NCBI RefSeq assembly: GCF_036324505.1
Contig: NC_086354.1
Location: forward strand, 18,166,707-18,230,706
Length of the DNA: 64,000 nucleotides
Direction: 5' to 3'
Source of the DNA: Eleginops maclovinus
Taxonomy: Eukaryota > Chordata > Actinopteri > Perciformes > Eleginopidae
Part shown: positions 39,801 through 55,008 of the stretch, in pieces
Layout: each line of letters opens with the position of its first letter
How positions within the stretch are numbered: position 1 is the first letter of the stretch
Notes under the pieces: generated by a model
What the model was told of the DNA's origin: nothing
What the model saw: the letters and a program-made list of their open reading frames with translations, nothing else
The model's database searches: none
Position numbers and translations under genes: made by a program

Positions 39801-41881
39801 TGAGGCTCATGAGCTTAATCAAGAAAAGGCTTCCTGTTAAGGACACATCCTGGAAAAAGGGATTACGGAGTGATAATACAGTAGGAAGTCGAGATTTTGC
39901 ACCTTATAGGACTGCTTAGAATACTCTAATGTTTAAAGTAACAGGGTGGCACTTTGACTCTGTATTCCTAAAACACTACTTATAGTTTAACAGTAAATTA
40001 ATTTTAATAAGGCCATTTTGAGTAAATGAACATAGTATCTCACAATATGTTTGGATGTTTTTTATTTAAAAGCTCAGTCAGACATTGTATCTGTCTGCCT
40101 ATAGCTAGATAGACTAGACTATTCTATTTTAGTAACCCATACATTTACCTAATATAGTCTTACATCTCCTTTAAATAGAACGTACATTTGAGGACAACAG
40201 CTGAGGTGCTAATTGAAAAGAAAAACATAACAGTATCAGGTAGGCTGGCTGTAATCATAAAAAGTTATTGTGTTTGGATTTCATCTGGCAAAAAATTTCC
40301 AAACAGTCCGGTTGATGTTTCATTCATTCATTTCTACCAACTCCTTTACCTGTCTATTTAAATAAAGGTGGTTGAGGGAGGTGTAAATGGAGGTCAAGAA
40401 TCCTTGCTAAACCGCAACCACTTTGAGTAATCCAATCAGATCTCAAAGATTTCTTTTTAAATCTAGTAACTAAACCTCGGGCCAGTGTTTCGTTCACTCA
40501 GAATAACATAACATTACTGAAGCCAAAGCGGATCCAACTGTTGTTTTACTTGGAGTTAATAAAAACTTAAAAAATTGTTACACAAGCTTGTGTGTCTTTT
40601 TGCAGAGAGTAAGTTGGGAATATTAATAAGAATATTCAAAGGTGATGCACATGGCTGGGAAGTGAAGCACTTGTTTCCGCAGAAATTAAAACGTGTTCTT
40701 TCTAAAATATGTACATGTGTAGTTAAATGTATGTATTGTGTGTTGTTAAATTGGTGAAGAGCTGAACTGTTTGCTTGTTTTTTCATAATTTGCAGTGCAT
40801 TGAGCTCAGGGACACCCCTGCGAAACAGCTGGCCTTCCTCTGACTGAAGGTAACACAATCCTCCTCCAAAGAACTCTAAACCTTACTGATTGTATGGCTG
40901 AGTGGTGTGCAGGAGCTGTTCTCAGTAACTTTATAGAGTCTTAGTTGTTTGCCGGTTATACATCTTTATCCTAAACTAAACTAACAGGCTGCTAGTTTCA
41001 GCTTCATGATGATTAGTATCTATTTTCTCACCTTTTTTTTATAAAATTACAAACTTTTTTAAAGCAAATATTTTCCAGTAGAAACGTAACACAGAACAGG
41101 TAAAGCAATAGTAATATCACAAAAGAAGCTGCCTTTCTTTTATTATCTAATTAGCATTGATAATCCACAATCACTTTCCCTTTTCAGCTTTCCATGTACT
41201 TACTCTTCTGCCATCTGTAGAGAAGAGTTTCAGCACTGGGAACAGCAGGCTCTGGGAGAGGTAGTCCAGTAAAGCATCAAATGTTGGTGCTGTTTTTCTC
41301 TGCAAGACGATTGTGCATTTAACATTGGGGTCCTTATTCTTGATGACAATAAGCTTCTTTGGTGTCCGTACTTTCACCCTCTTAGGGACAATGTTGGTGA
41401 CAACATCATTTCTTCTTGTAAACGGACCGACCCTGGATACTTGTTGTCTTCTTCGCCCTGCGCTGAGGGGTCTGGTGGTATTCCACGGTACCTGATGCCG
41501 GTTCACTTCTTCGAGGTTTAACGGCTTCACCCGTTTCTGGTCAGAACACACATACGATCCCCCGTCATGTAAGTCATCTAAAGTCTTAACCACAGTGGTC
41601 CCACGGGGTGTGGTGATGGTCCTCACTCCAAATGGCAGAGGCACTTTATTGGACAGAGCGTCCAGTAGGGCATCAAACGACTTGAAGGTGCGGGCATTGA
41701 TGACCATGCGATGCCCACTGAACTTATAGTCACCGCTTTTGTAGAAACAGACTTTTTTAGAAGCTGAGGGATCAGAGATTGGCTGCAGGGGTCTAAAGGG
41801 CAACGTCTGCCCGCTGCCGGAGGATCCTTCCTGGGCAGATGTCTCCTGGGCAAAGGGCTCCTCAACAGGTGTGGTGCTCAT
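33805..41881 (-). CDS. rp1: RP1 axonemal microtubule-associated protein (DCX-domain), with apparent frame breaks
   Basis: RP1 binds and stabilises the photoreceptor axoneme and is needed for outer-segment disc stacking; mutations in people cause retinitis pigmentosa. Coding exons are 41204-41881, 39492-39651 and 33805-39099. The first encodes 226 residues with the first doublecortin domain (from about residue 42, KKVCFYKSGDYKFSGHRMVI) and most of the second. The next finishes DCX2 (LCSGVVVAAG, EPFRLGNYNF). The last is a 5.3-kb exon of Ser/Lys/Glu-rich sequence with a conserved block PTEIHQYVENWLEKVSPDP, then long Glu-rich runs. The frame from the DCX side ends at 35768; the frame holding the C-terminus is open from 35616 to 33805. 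Between them a Glu-rich third frame continues, so two one-base-type disruptions are needed to read through. The tail ends CGQYCPIL. Neighbours TCEA1 and RGS20 favour RP1 over RP1L1, whose sequence family is similar. Intact length would be about 2,040 residues (human RP1 is 2156). Confidence 0.85.
35398..35470 (-). repeat. 21-bp coding tandem repeat in RP1
   Basis: About three and a half copies of a 21-bp unit encode the heptad EEEDGNN, in frame, within the acidic C-terminal region. Copies differ by single silent bases, indicating recent expansion. Confidence 0.8.
35822..35863 (-). repeat. (GAG)n trinucleotide microsatellite in RP1
   Basis: A run of about 14 GAG triplets on the minus strand encodes poly-Glu. 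The first of the two RP1 frame changes occurs at its 3' edge (35810-35830), the kind of tract where replication slippage, sequencing and assembly all make length errors. Confidence 0.85.
39652..41203 (-). other. RP1 intron between the two DCX-coding exons
   Basis: It is bounded by the donor AGA|GTAAGT at 41203 and the acceptor TTTCAG|ATT at 39651, both phase 0. No exon or transposon was recognised inside it. Confidence 0.7.
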
Positions 41882-43099
41882 ATTGAGTGGAGTTCGCTAT
41901 AAAAGTAATTAAGATAAGGGAGGAAATTGATTATATTTTATGTCTGCTTTGTTAAATACATTTCAAATTGGTTTAAAAGTAGAGAGTATTATGAAAACTT
42001 TAGAGCTTGTATACTCCTCAACCACCTGACTTAAAGGTCATCCATTTTCTTTCAGTTTTTATTAAGCTAACGTGTTAAAAGGTCAGATTTCCCTTTAAAT
42101 TCAGCATTTTTAGAACAATCAATTAAATTAATCAAATCTGAAAAAAAATAATTGCTTGTAAAATTACAACAAGGAAAACCAATAACCCCTTAATTAGAAT
42201 TAAATATTATTACTTTATGTATAAGATTCAGTTAAACAGTAATAAAGGGATATTGTCAGCTCTGAATGGTAAACAGACAACACTGTGAGCTGTATTCAGC
42301 CTGTCTCTTGCTTTAGGAAGCTGGAAATCTGTCTTACTGTGTGGTGTTTAAATTGTATTTATAAATGATATATATACTAAACTAAATCATTAAATGTACA
42401 ATGATATTTTAAGCTGTCATGCATACTAGACATACAATTTACCGTGACATTTATTTATTAATTAATGTTTTTTTGTCGTTTTTTTACAGAATATTTGTTC
42501 ATTTTGGTTATTGACATTATAGTTGTACAACATCATTAGTTCTTAACGTTGCACTATTAAAGAAAAGAGCATCATTTCTACATTAAGAGATAACACGGGT
42601 CCAGGGCCTGTGTTGTTTAGCATACAGCCCCGGAAAAAAATTAAGAGACCGCTCCAAATTTTTCATAAATCTTTATCTCTACATGTATGACAACCATTTA
42701 AGTGTCTGTTGAATTCCAACACAGAGAAATGTTGTCAGCAGTTTATAAAATACAATTTTTTTAAAAATTAACTCAAAGACATACCTATAAATAATGAAAC
42801 AAAGAAACTGATAATGCTACAGTGGTCTGTACTTTCATAACTTGTATAATAAAAAATGTTTAAAAAATACTCATCATTGTATTGTACAAAGTTTCAATAC
42901 ACCAGTCATTTCAAAATAATAATAAACCTTGTTGTGACTTTGAACCACCCAAGAAGTAACTAGATGCAGACACAGATTGAGATGAAGGCCACACACCAGA
43001 AACATAGCAGTAAATCAGACAAAATACACCCTGTACATCTTTATAGAATAACTAACTTGTAAACAAACATGTCACAGAAAGGTAATAGATAAGACTTAC

Positions 43100-43230
43100 C
43101 GTTTATCTCACATTTCACCTAAATTATAGTCGATAAAACAACAGCAAAGTGAGCACCTGTAATTCCTCCGAGCGCTCGGTGAAAGCCTCTCAGCGACGGT
43201 TGAGGGCTATTTTTGGACATGCAACATCAC
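43100..43230 (-). other. Probable noncoding first exon and core promoter of RP1
   Basis: A good donor (ACG|GTAAGTCTTATC) ends at 43100 on the minus strand, and the RP1 coding exon upstream of its ATG has an acceptor at 41897 (TTTTATAG|CGAAC), leaving a 15-base 5' UTR piece in that exon. The region just upstream, to about 43230, is more GC-rich with GAGCGCTCGG and a CCAAT at about 43232. The transcription start was not located; the 43230 end is an estimate. Confidence 0.4.
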
Positions 43231-43238
43231 GGCCAATT

Positions 43239-43605
43239 TGCCTAATCTTTCCTCACACTTTATCAGCATATAAACAATAACAAATGCAGGAGTGATTGCA
43301 ATTTGTTCAGTTTAACATTCAATTAAAATGTATAGCTTTATTGTTAAAAGTCATCTCTGCATATTGTTCTCTTTTGTTATTCAGTAGTTGGGGGAATTCA
43401 TACAGTAAATTAGTGAGCATCAGAAAAATGAAAGATTATGTAGACAGTGAAAGTTAATAAATGTATATCAACTTTTGAGATGAAATGATATTTGTAAATC
43501 TCTACTGCTCTAAACAGATACCACCGGTGGCTAGGCCTGTTTTTTAGTTTGCAAGTGGCCTGCTTAATCAGATTTGAAAAGTCTTGCGCTAATAGGGATT
43601 AGGTG
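43239..43605 (-). promoter_or_regulatory. Cluster of CRX/OTX-type homeodomain sites upstream of RP1
   Basis: GGATTA at 43596-43601, TTAATC near 43564 and TAATCT at 43243-43248 are K50-homeodomain (CRX/OTX2) motifs within about 500 bp upstream of the probable RP1 first exon. Photoreceptor genes are typically CRX targets. Short motifs are common by chance, so support is positional only. Confidence 0.3.
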
Positions 43606-43609
43606 TGCG

Positions 43610-45310
43610 CACTTACTGACAGCCCGAAGCAGAATAAGGTCTTAAGAGAGCACTTTTATCTCACAGCAGGTATTGGAAATCCACCATCAGACTTTTAAAC
43701 AAATCAATTATCATCAGTATTTAAAATTATTTAAAATTCTGGTAAGAAATGTAACCATAATATCGTAGCTTTTTCATCCAAACTATGCAGGTTACCACTT
43801 CAAACACTTTTATTCACTGCCTAACGATTTAATTGGATCATGAAGTGAGAGCTGTGTCAATATACTAAAGTTACCAGACAGTGTTCCAGTTACAAACTGT
43901 CTATGATTGATTCAAAGCTGCTAATACCTCGCACTAAAATGAAGAAGCTGGAGACTGGGTCATTGACGGAACGGCCTGTGGAGGTCAAATAGAGTCCGAT
44001 ATGAGGGAAAGCTTCATAACATTTTGTATTCAATATGTGGATGAGCATAAAATCAAAGCGCCGTCAATAGTTTTACCAATGTGTAACCATTAGCTACTTG
44101 TGGTAATATTATGTAAATTTCAGAACAGTATTTGACCTTTTTTTTGTCTTTCAGTAAAGGCTGAATGTATATTTTATGTAGTGATATGAGCAGCACATTG
44201 CATTTTTCTGCTTAGTTCAATAAATCAAATACTGTGTAGTGATTGTTCAACCTTCAATCACCAGGTGGTAATGTCACATGCTGATCTGGTTGGATTAGTA
44301 GGATCCAAATTAGCAATTCAATCAGTGCAATTGTTTAGTGGCTTAGCTGCTACTACTCAAAGGTCACAAGGGTTTGATCTAAACAACAGCCATGCCTTAA
44401 TTTTCCCTCCTTTTTTAATCTTGTTATTGTCAATAAAAAATGTAAGATCAAAGGAATGTCTAGAAAAATGCTCACACATTCAATGGCATGATGTTTTTCA
44501 TCTTATCTTATCTGTTTTTAAATGTTTGAGCTGATTGGTGTTTAAAATGTATTCATATCAATTGCCTGCTTGTAACGCTACTCCTCTCTATGATGGTCAT
44601 GGCCAACTTTAAGCTTTATCCTGCTGAGCTGTTCATTCCTTTTGCTGTTGTTTTTGTATATGTTGTATATTTTGTGTGTGTTATAAAGGCAAATTTTAAC
44701 AAGTTGAAAATGTGTCTTTTGGCAAACGCCTTTCGCCTGTATTCATAAATACAAGCGGCACGTTGGCGCCATCTCTCGATAGGGAGTGATATTGACAAAA
44801 TGGAGGCTTTGTATTGGTAGCAGGACGATAGATGTTTGTGGAGAATCTGAGGCAATATATATATCTGGGTATTGATGTAAAAAAAAGCTGGTACCTTTGT
44901 CTAAATAATGCTCTGAGCGGCACTGTTGGAAAGTAATTAAGTACTCTACTTAAATGTTGTACTTTTACTCCACTGCATTTATGTTGAAGATTTATTTAGT
45001 ACTTTCTTTATGAATTCAGATTTTGACACACAATAGGGCAACACTTTTTGGGCTGATTGGGCTAACAGAAAAAAAAATGTCAGAAGTTTGTTCAAACATG
45101 TTTCACATTTCAAGCTAGTTGTGAAGGGTCTGCTGCTTTTGCTTTAATATTTGTTTTTAATTATTTTTTCTGCAACGACTACTTCCACTCCTTAAGTAGA
45201 ATCTGCATACTTTTTCCACCACTCCTGAGCAGAGGTGGGAATAACTATGTACATTTACTCAAGTACTGTACTTAACTTTAGTACTTATACTTGACTAATC
45301 TTTTGAATGT
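43610..45310. other. Intergenic DNA between RP1 and TCEA1 promoters
   Basis: Head-to-head spacer with no supported exon. The right part, about 44925-45310, holds two pieces of an ACTT/AGTA-rich repeat containing TTTTACTCCACTGCATTTA and CTCAAGTACTGTACTTAAC, a family that recurs elsewhere in the window. Confidence 0.45.
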
Positions 45311-45431
45311 ATGACTTTTACTTGTAACCAATATTCACAGCGCCCAGAGGAGTCTTGGGTTCAGTCTCGATTAACTGCACCTGAATACATCATGCATCGA
45401 CTGCTCGGGTCTGCCGCGGTCCAGGTCCCTG

Positions 45432-45453
45432 AAGTAGACGCCGCCGCCGCCGC
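45432..45453 (+). repeat. (GCC)n in the TCEA1 5' region
   Basis: A run of GCC triplets, GACGCCGCCGCCGCCGCCGC, lies about 90 bp upstream of the TCEA1 ATG in a locally CpG-rich stretch. It probably belongs to the 5' UTR of a CpG-type housekeeping promoter. Confidence 0.6.
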
Positions 45454-45539
45454 CGCTCTCACTTCTCTTGGCGTGTTCTTTGTCGGGAATTTTCCCTCCC
45501 CATTGCTCCCTACTTTTGGATACAATCCGATCACTCAAC

Positions 45540-49733
<4,194 letters not shown>

Positions 49734-50095
49734 ATCTGCACGACACTCCAACAAGTAGCTAAATTCCTGGACCAGATTGTGTTTCTTTGTATTTTGTGGG
49801 ACATAGTACACATCATGCCATACAGAGATGCCACAGGTTACCGTTTAATATAAATATCCGGTTCATAGGTTGAGCTCATTGTCAGTCACCCGAAAGCCCT
49901 GCCCCTCGGATCTTTTACTATTGTTATTAGTTGTTTTGTCACTGTCAGATATATGCGATCAATCTTGTCTCAATTTCTTTTATCTGCATTTTTTTATATG
50001 TAGTTTTAACACTTTGAAAAATGTTGTGTTTTTGCTTTTCCCTCACAACATCAAATTGTTTTATTTAATTTCCCAATACAAGTGTAATCCATTTG

Positions 50096-50101
50096 ATTAA
50101 A
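50096..50101 (+). other. Candidate poly(A) signal of TCEA1
   Basis: ATTAAA followed within 30-50 bp by a TG-rich stretch, about 360 bp past the stop codon. Confidence 0.5.
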
Positions 50102-50140
50102 AATAAGTGCTTTTCATTAGACTTTGGTGTCCTCTGCTTG

Positions 50141-50170
50141 GTGTGTGTGTGGTGTGTGTGTGTGTGTGTC
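50141..50170. repeat. (GT)n short repeat
   Basis: Interrupted GT repeat just past the putative TCEA1 poly(A) signal; it may act as the GU-rich downstream element. Confidence 0.8.
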
Positions 50171-50664
50171 ACATCAAAGTGGATGTGATGAATATTAATC
50201 TGTTGAGGGACTGGTTAATGTTATTGGCAGAACCAGGAGGCACTCAATTGTTTCCCCTACCTCTTGGTTTTTCTTTTTAACTGCCAGGTGCAACAACTCT
50301 ATGGTGACCAGCGGTTGTGTAGTCTTCGCACAACCTGAACACACACTAGTTACTCACAAGTGTGTTTAATATTTGAGTAAGTCTTCATAGATAAAATAAC
50401 AAATAATTGGTATAGCTACTTTTTCTGTACCCTCGAGGTTTGAGCACAATTCTGAAAAAATTTGGAAAGCTGTCAAACCCTTTAAGTTTATCTTAACTGT
50501 ATTAAACAAACACTAATAGAAAAAACACATCAGTCCCATGTGCACAAATACTAAATGTAGTGTGATAAGAGAAGGGATATTTCGCACCACAAGGAGCACA
50601 ACTAAATATTTTTTATATGTGAAACTGAACAAGGCTTAAAGTTCACAAAAAGTGGGGAACTACT

Positions 50665-50865
50665 ATGAAGGGTGTGGCTAAGTGCGTTGATCTTCAGCTC
50701 AAGAGGGCACTTGTTCAATCCCCACTGCAGTCATTATGTCAAGTGTCCCTGGGCAAGACCCTTCACTCCAAATTGCTCCTGTGGAGATTGCCCACAGTAT
50801 TGAATGTTTTTAAGTCGTTTTGGATAAAAGGGTCTTAAAAGTGCCATGTCATCTAACTCACAAGC
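50665..50865 (+). mobile_element. Second tRNA-derived SINE, different tail
   Basis: A box TGGCTAAGTGCG (50675-50686) and B box GTTCAATCCCC (50713-50723) are followed by TGTCCCTGGGCAAGACCCTTC and a tail with TTTTGGATAAAAGGGTCT, as in vertebrate V-SINE/core-type elements. It is in plus orientation, downstream of TCEA1. Boundaries are approximate. Confidence 0.75.
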
Positions 50866-51003
50866 TTAATGGACATTTTTATTTGTATTTACCTTGATTG
50901 CAGATTTATTGAAAGATCATTTACAGCTCCATATTATTAGAATTGTAAAAACTGAATTAATAATTCAAAGTTTTCATTTTAATAGCTACTGTATCAATAC
51001 ATA

Positions 51004-52607
51004 CAGTGGGGCAAAAAAGTATTTAGTCAGCCACCAATTGTGCAAGTTCTCCCATTTAAAAAGATGAGAGAGGCCTGTAATTTTTATCATAGGTATACCT
51101 CAACTATGAGAGACAGAATGAGAAATAAAATCCAGGAAATCACATTGTAGGATTTTTAAAGAATTTATTTTCAAATTATTGTGGAAAATAAGTATTTGGT
51201 CAATAACAAAAGTTCATCTCAATACTTTGTTATATACCCTTTGCTGGCAATGACAGAGGTCCAACGTTTTCTGTAAGTCTTCACAAGGTTTTCACACACT
51301 GTTGCTGGTATTTTGGCCCATTCCTCCCTGCAGATCTCCTCTAAAGCAGTGATGTTTTGGAGCTGTCGCTGGGCAACATGGACTTTCAACTCCCTCCTAA
51401 GATTTTCTATGGGGTTGAGATCTGGAGACTGGCTAGGCCACTCCAGGACCTTGAAATGCTTCTTACGAAGCCACTCCTTCGTTGCCCTGGCGGTGTGTTT
51501 GGGATCATTGTCATGCTGAAAGACCCAGCCACGCTTCATCTTCAGTGCCCTTGCTGATGGAAGGAGGTTTTCACTCAAAATCTCACGATACATGGCCCCA
51601 TTCATTCTTTCCTTTACACGGATCAGTCGTCCTGGTCCCTTTGCAGAAAAACAGCCCCAAAGCATGATGTTTCCACCCCCATGCTTCACAGTAGGTATGG
51701 TGTTCTTTGGATGCAACTCTGCATTCTTTCTCCTCCAAACAGGACGAGTTGAGTTTTTACCAAAAAGTTCTATTTTGGTTTCATCTGACCATATGACATT
51801 CTCCCAATCCTCTTCTGGATCATCCAAATGCCCTCTAGCAAACTTCAGACGGGCCTGGACATGTACTGGCTTAAGCAGGGGGACACGTCTGGAACTGCAG
51901 GATGTAAGTCCCTGGCGGCATAGTGTGTTACTGATGGTAGCCTCAGTTACTTTGGTCCCAGCTCTCTGCAGGTCATTCACTAGGTCCCCCCGTGTGGTTC
52001 TGGGATTTTTGCTCACCGTTCTTGTGATCATTTTGACCCCACGGGGTGAGATATTGCGTGGAGCCCCAGATCGAGGGAGATTAGCAGTGGTCTTGTATGT
52101 CTTCCATTTTCGAATAATTGCTCCCACAGTTGATTTCTTCACACCAAGCTGCTTACCTATTGCAGATTCAGTTTTTCCAGCCTGGTGCAGGTCTACAATT
52201 TTGTCTCTGGTCTCCTTTGACAGCTCTTTGGTCTTGGCCATAGTGGAGTTTGGGGTATGACTGTTTGAGGTTGTGGACAGGTGTCTTTTATACTGATAAC
52301 GAGTTCAAAAAGGTGCCATTAATACAGGTAACGAGTGGAGGACAGAGGAGCCTCTTAAAGAAGAAGTTACAGGTCTGTGAGAGCCAGAAATCTTGCTTGT
52401 TTGTAGGTGACCAAATACTTATTTTACAGAGGAATTTACCAATTAATTCATTAAAAATCCTGCAATGTGATTTCCTGGATTTTTTTTTCTCATTCTGTCT
52501 CTCATAGTTGAGGTATACCTATGATAAAAATTACAGGCCTCTCTCATCTTTTTAAATGGGAGAACTTGCACAATTGGTGGCTGACTAAATACTTTTTTGC
52601 CCCACTG
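51004..52607 (-). mobile_element. Complete Tc1-like DNA transposon
   Basis: Both ends read CAGTGGGGCAAAAAAGTATT inward and are flanked by TA (51002-51003 and 52608-52609), the Tc1/mariner target duplication. The terminal inverted repeats are about 200 bp and essentially identical over the outer 120. Each carries two copies of AAGTATTTRGTCA (51017-51029, 51190-51202; mirrored at 52408-52420, 52582-52594), the IR/DR architecture that binds transposase. It encodes one transposase. The near-identical ends and open frame imply a recent insertion between TCEA1 and RGS20. Confidence 0.95.
51219..52241 (-). CDS. Tc1-family DD34E transposase
   Basis: A 340-residue uninterrupted frame of normal family length that cuts and pastes its own element. 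The N-terminal paired-like DNA-binding region (residues about 1-115) has two helix-turn-helix segments joined by [12 protein letters not shown]. The catalytic triad is Asp153 (WSDETK), Asp244 (QHDNDPKHT) and Glu279 (LNPIEN), with 34 residues between the last two. The usual ENLW is ENLR here (Arg282), a TGG-to-AGG-type change that may impair activity. Flanked by complete terminal repeats, it is autonomous in structure, though activity cannot be judged from sequence. Confidence 0.95.
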   Translation of the reverse strand: MAKTKELSKETRDKIVDLHQAGKTESAIGKQLGVKKSTVGAIIRKWKTYKTTANLPRSGAPRNISPRGVKMITRTVSKNPRTTRGDLVNDLQRAGTKVTEATISNTLCRQGLTSCSSRRVPLLKPVHVQARLKFARGHLDDPEEDWENVIWSDETKIELFGKNSTRPVWRRKNAELHPKNTIPTVKHGGGNIMLWGCFSAKGPGRLIRVKERMNGAMYREILSENLLPSARALKMKRGWVFQHDNDPKHTARATKEWLRKKHFKVLEWPSQSPDLNPIENLRRELKVHVAQRQLQNITALEEICREEWAKIPATVCENLVKTYRKRWTSVIASKGYITKY

Positions 52608-52609
52608 TA

Positions 52610-54700
52610 TATTGAAACTCAAGTGTGTTACAAGCTATGTGTTTACTGTTGTCGTGTTTTATTTTGTAATAACCCATAGCTTCTTATTCAATTGAACCTC
52701 ATTTGCTAGATATTCAATCCTGTTAACTCGGCTCAGGAACATGGATTCAATTTGTGATTTTCTTTATTCAGATTCACCTGATCCATTTGTTTCATGGAGA
52801 AGGCCCAAATATTTTGGGTAACGTCATTCTGTACTGAAAACTTCTCAACTTACATGTTGATAGTGAAGTATTTTGCCCATGTTTACCTATATCTTAATTA
52901 ATCAGCCGTTGCGTTAAAGTCCTTTAATGTGTATCATTAACGCCAGTACGATTCTTGAGATTTTTTTTAACATTTAGTGTCTTTTCAGGAAAGTTTTAGC
53001 ACGTTAAGGTTGTGAAGTGTAGCTTCGTGATCAAATCATTCCAGAGTCGGTAAAATTATTGTGCTTTATTTTATCTTAATCAAAATGCCCACAAGTCTTT
53101 ATTTTCTTGGAGAGTAGCAGAAAAAAAAAAGTTAAACCATATACTGTAAACATTCACATTATTTGTTTTTTTTAGAAATGTATTCTTCAGTAAACTCAGC
53201 GCAAAATAACACATTTCATATAGTAAACAGAAGAAAAAACAACATTTATAGGCATCACTCCAAACCATTGGCTTAGATTGTGTTTTGAGGTTGATCTGCA
53301 CGGTGTATCCATCAGCTCAAATTGCACGTAGTAAGTGAAAATTAACTCTAAGACAAGAAGAAGTGCCACCTCAAAGCACACAGGTTGGCAAGAAGTTCCC
53401 ATCAAACAGCCCTATCCATTGATCTCTTTAGCAAATAAAGACATGTGTTATCATCACCATCCACCAAAGTGTTTGGCAGTGTTACCGAAATGGACCGATA
53501 ACTAAGAAATCAAGACAAAACACATGCGATAATTTAGCCAAAGAGGGACAATTTCCAGTAAACTGGCCTCCTGCTCCAGTAACCTCCCTTATGGCAAGAG
53601 TCTGAAAACATCTGTTGCCCATGAGAAAGATGTCATAAAATTGAATGTCAAGGCACTTCCCCATGTGAGGATCTTGTCTTTGAGTGACATGTTTGTGAGG
53701 CAACAAAGTAATCCAACTTAAAACACAATACATAAAAGTATTTAATACTTGGCAACTCCAATTTTAGCCAACAGAAACGTTCTCGTAAAACACAGTTTAT
53801 GTGGTAGCTTTGGTGTTGCTGCTCACCTGGCAAGACCCCAGCACCTATTTCAATCTGAAGTTGATTTCATATTGCATGTGAGCTTTTTAAAGTAAAAAAT
53901 CTTGAAGGATGATGCGCAGACAACTCTTCCTGCTGTCAAAAAAGATCACTCACAAATTACGGATTATTTTACCGGTCTGTAATTTGTAGAACAATCTCTT
54001 GACTGACCCCAAAATCAGGACCCAATTACCGAAACGTCCTAGAAATCATTAGGCAATTACAGACCGATAAAATAAAACCAAATGTCAGCATTTTCTCTAA
54101 ATGGCTTAATACATCTTGACTTCACCAGAGAACTTCAATATAATCTGTACGTGTCAATTTTCTGTATTGGCAATAAATATCAATAAATAAAAAATACTTT
54201 ATCTGGCAAATAGAAGGTTCTAATGTCACTCTGTTAAAACTATATTAGATATACGAGATGCATTGAGTAAATACATTATAAATAGTCTTCGATCATTAAA
54301 TTTGAGTTTCTTGAGAACATAAATTGCACACCGTGACAAGAGCCATCTTCCCTTTCTGTTACGGCAGTTTCAACCACGCACACTTTTCTACACTAACTGG
54401 AGTTGCCAAGTCGCTGTCACAGGTACCAAAGTGTGAGGTTAGGTAACAAAACAGGGTAAAACCAAGGTAAAATCATTAATACCCCACAAAGCTGCCTGCA
54501 AGTAGAGCTAACACGTAGCCTTTGACTTGAGCTTTGATTTTCATACGCAGTAAATAGATCCAGGCGTCTCTACATAAAATACCCACAATTCCATTTTTAC
54601 TATTTACAAACTCATAAATATATAGTCTACAGTAGGAATCATTTTCCCCCCAAAACAATCATACAAAAAAACAACAGACCATAAAAAACTCTGAACACAA
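52610..54700. other. Spacer and probable RGS20 3' UTR/downstream DNA
   Basis: No coding exon is supported. Minus-strand AATAAA motifs near 53062 and 53097 could end a long RGS20 3' UTR of almost 2 kb. An imperfect 21-bp inverted repeat lies at 53964-54075. The sequence is otherwise AT-rich. Confidence 0.35.
53964..54075. repeat. Imperfect 21-bp inverted repeat, 70-bp spacer
   Basis: The arms at 53964-53984 and 54055-54075 are reverse complements with one mismatch (TTATTTTACCGGTCTGTAATT on the left). It may be a small nonautonomous element or a stem in the RGS20 3' UTR. Confidence 0.65.
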
Positions 54701-55008
54701 ATAAAATAGATTATTTCTATCAAAAGAAAGAAACGGAAACAAAATGTATTCATATTCCTTTGGAGTGTTTTGCTATGTTGATCTGTAGCAGTACTTGTGA
54801 TGTCAAGCCCTCGGGAGATTTTGAGACCTGAGTGTCGTCGGTCAGGTGCAGATCACAATAGCGCTGAGTTCCCTGGGAGGGGCCAGGCCCGAGGCCCGGG
54901 TCATGTAATCCTACACTGAACATACAAAGAACATTTTTTAAAAGGGAATAAGGATCGGGGGGAATGAGGGGGGTAAAGAGAGTTAAAATATCACAGGTCA
55001 TCACCACC

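Noticed and set aside
51592..52260. Plus-strand open frame of 222 codons
   Set aside because: Antisense of the Tc1 transposase.
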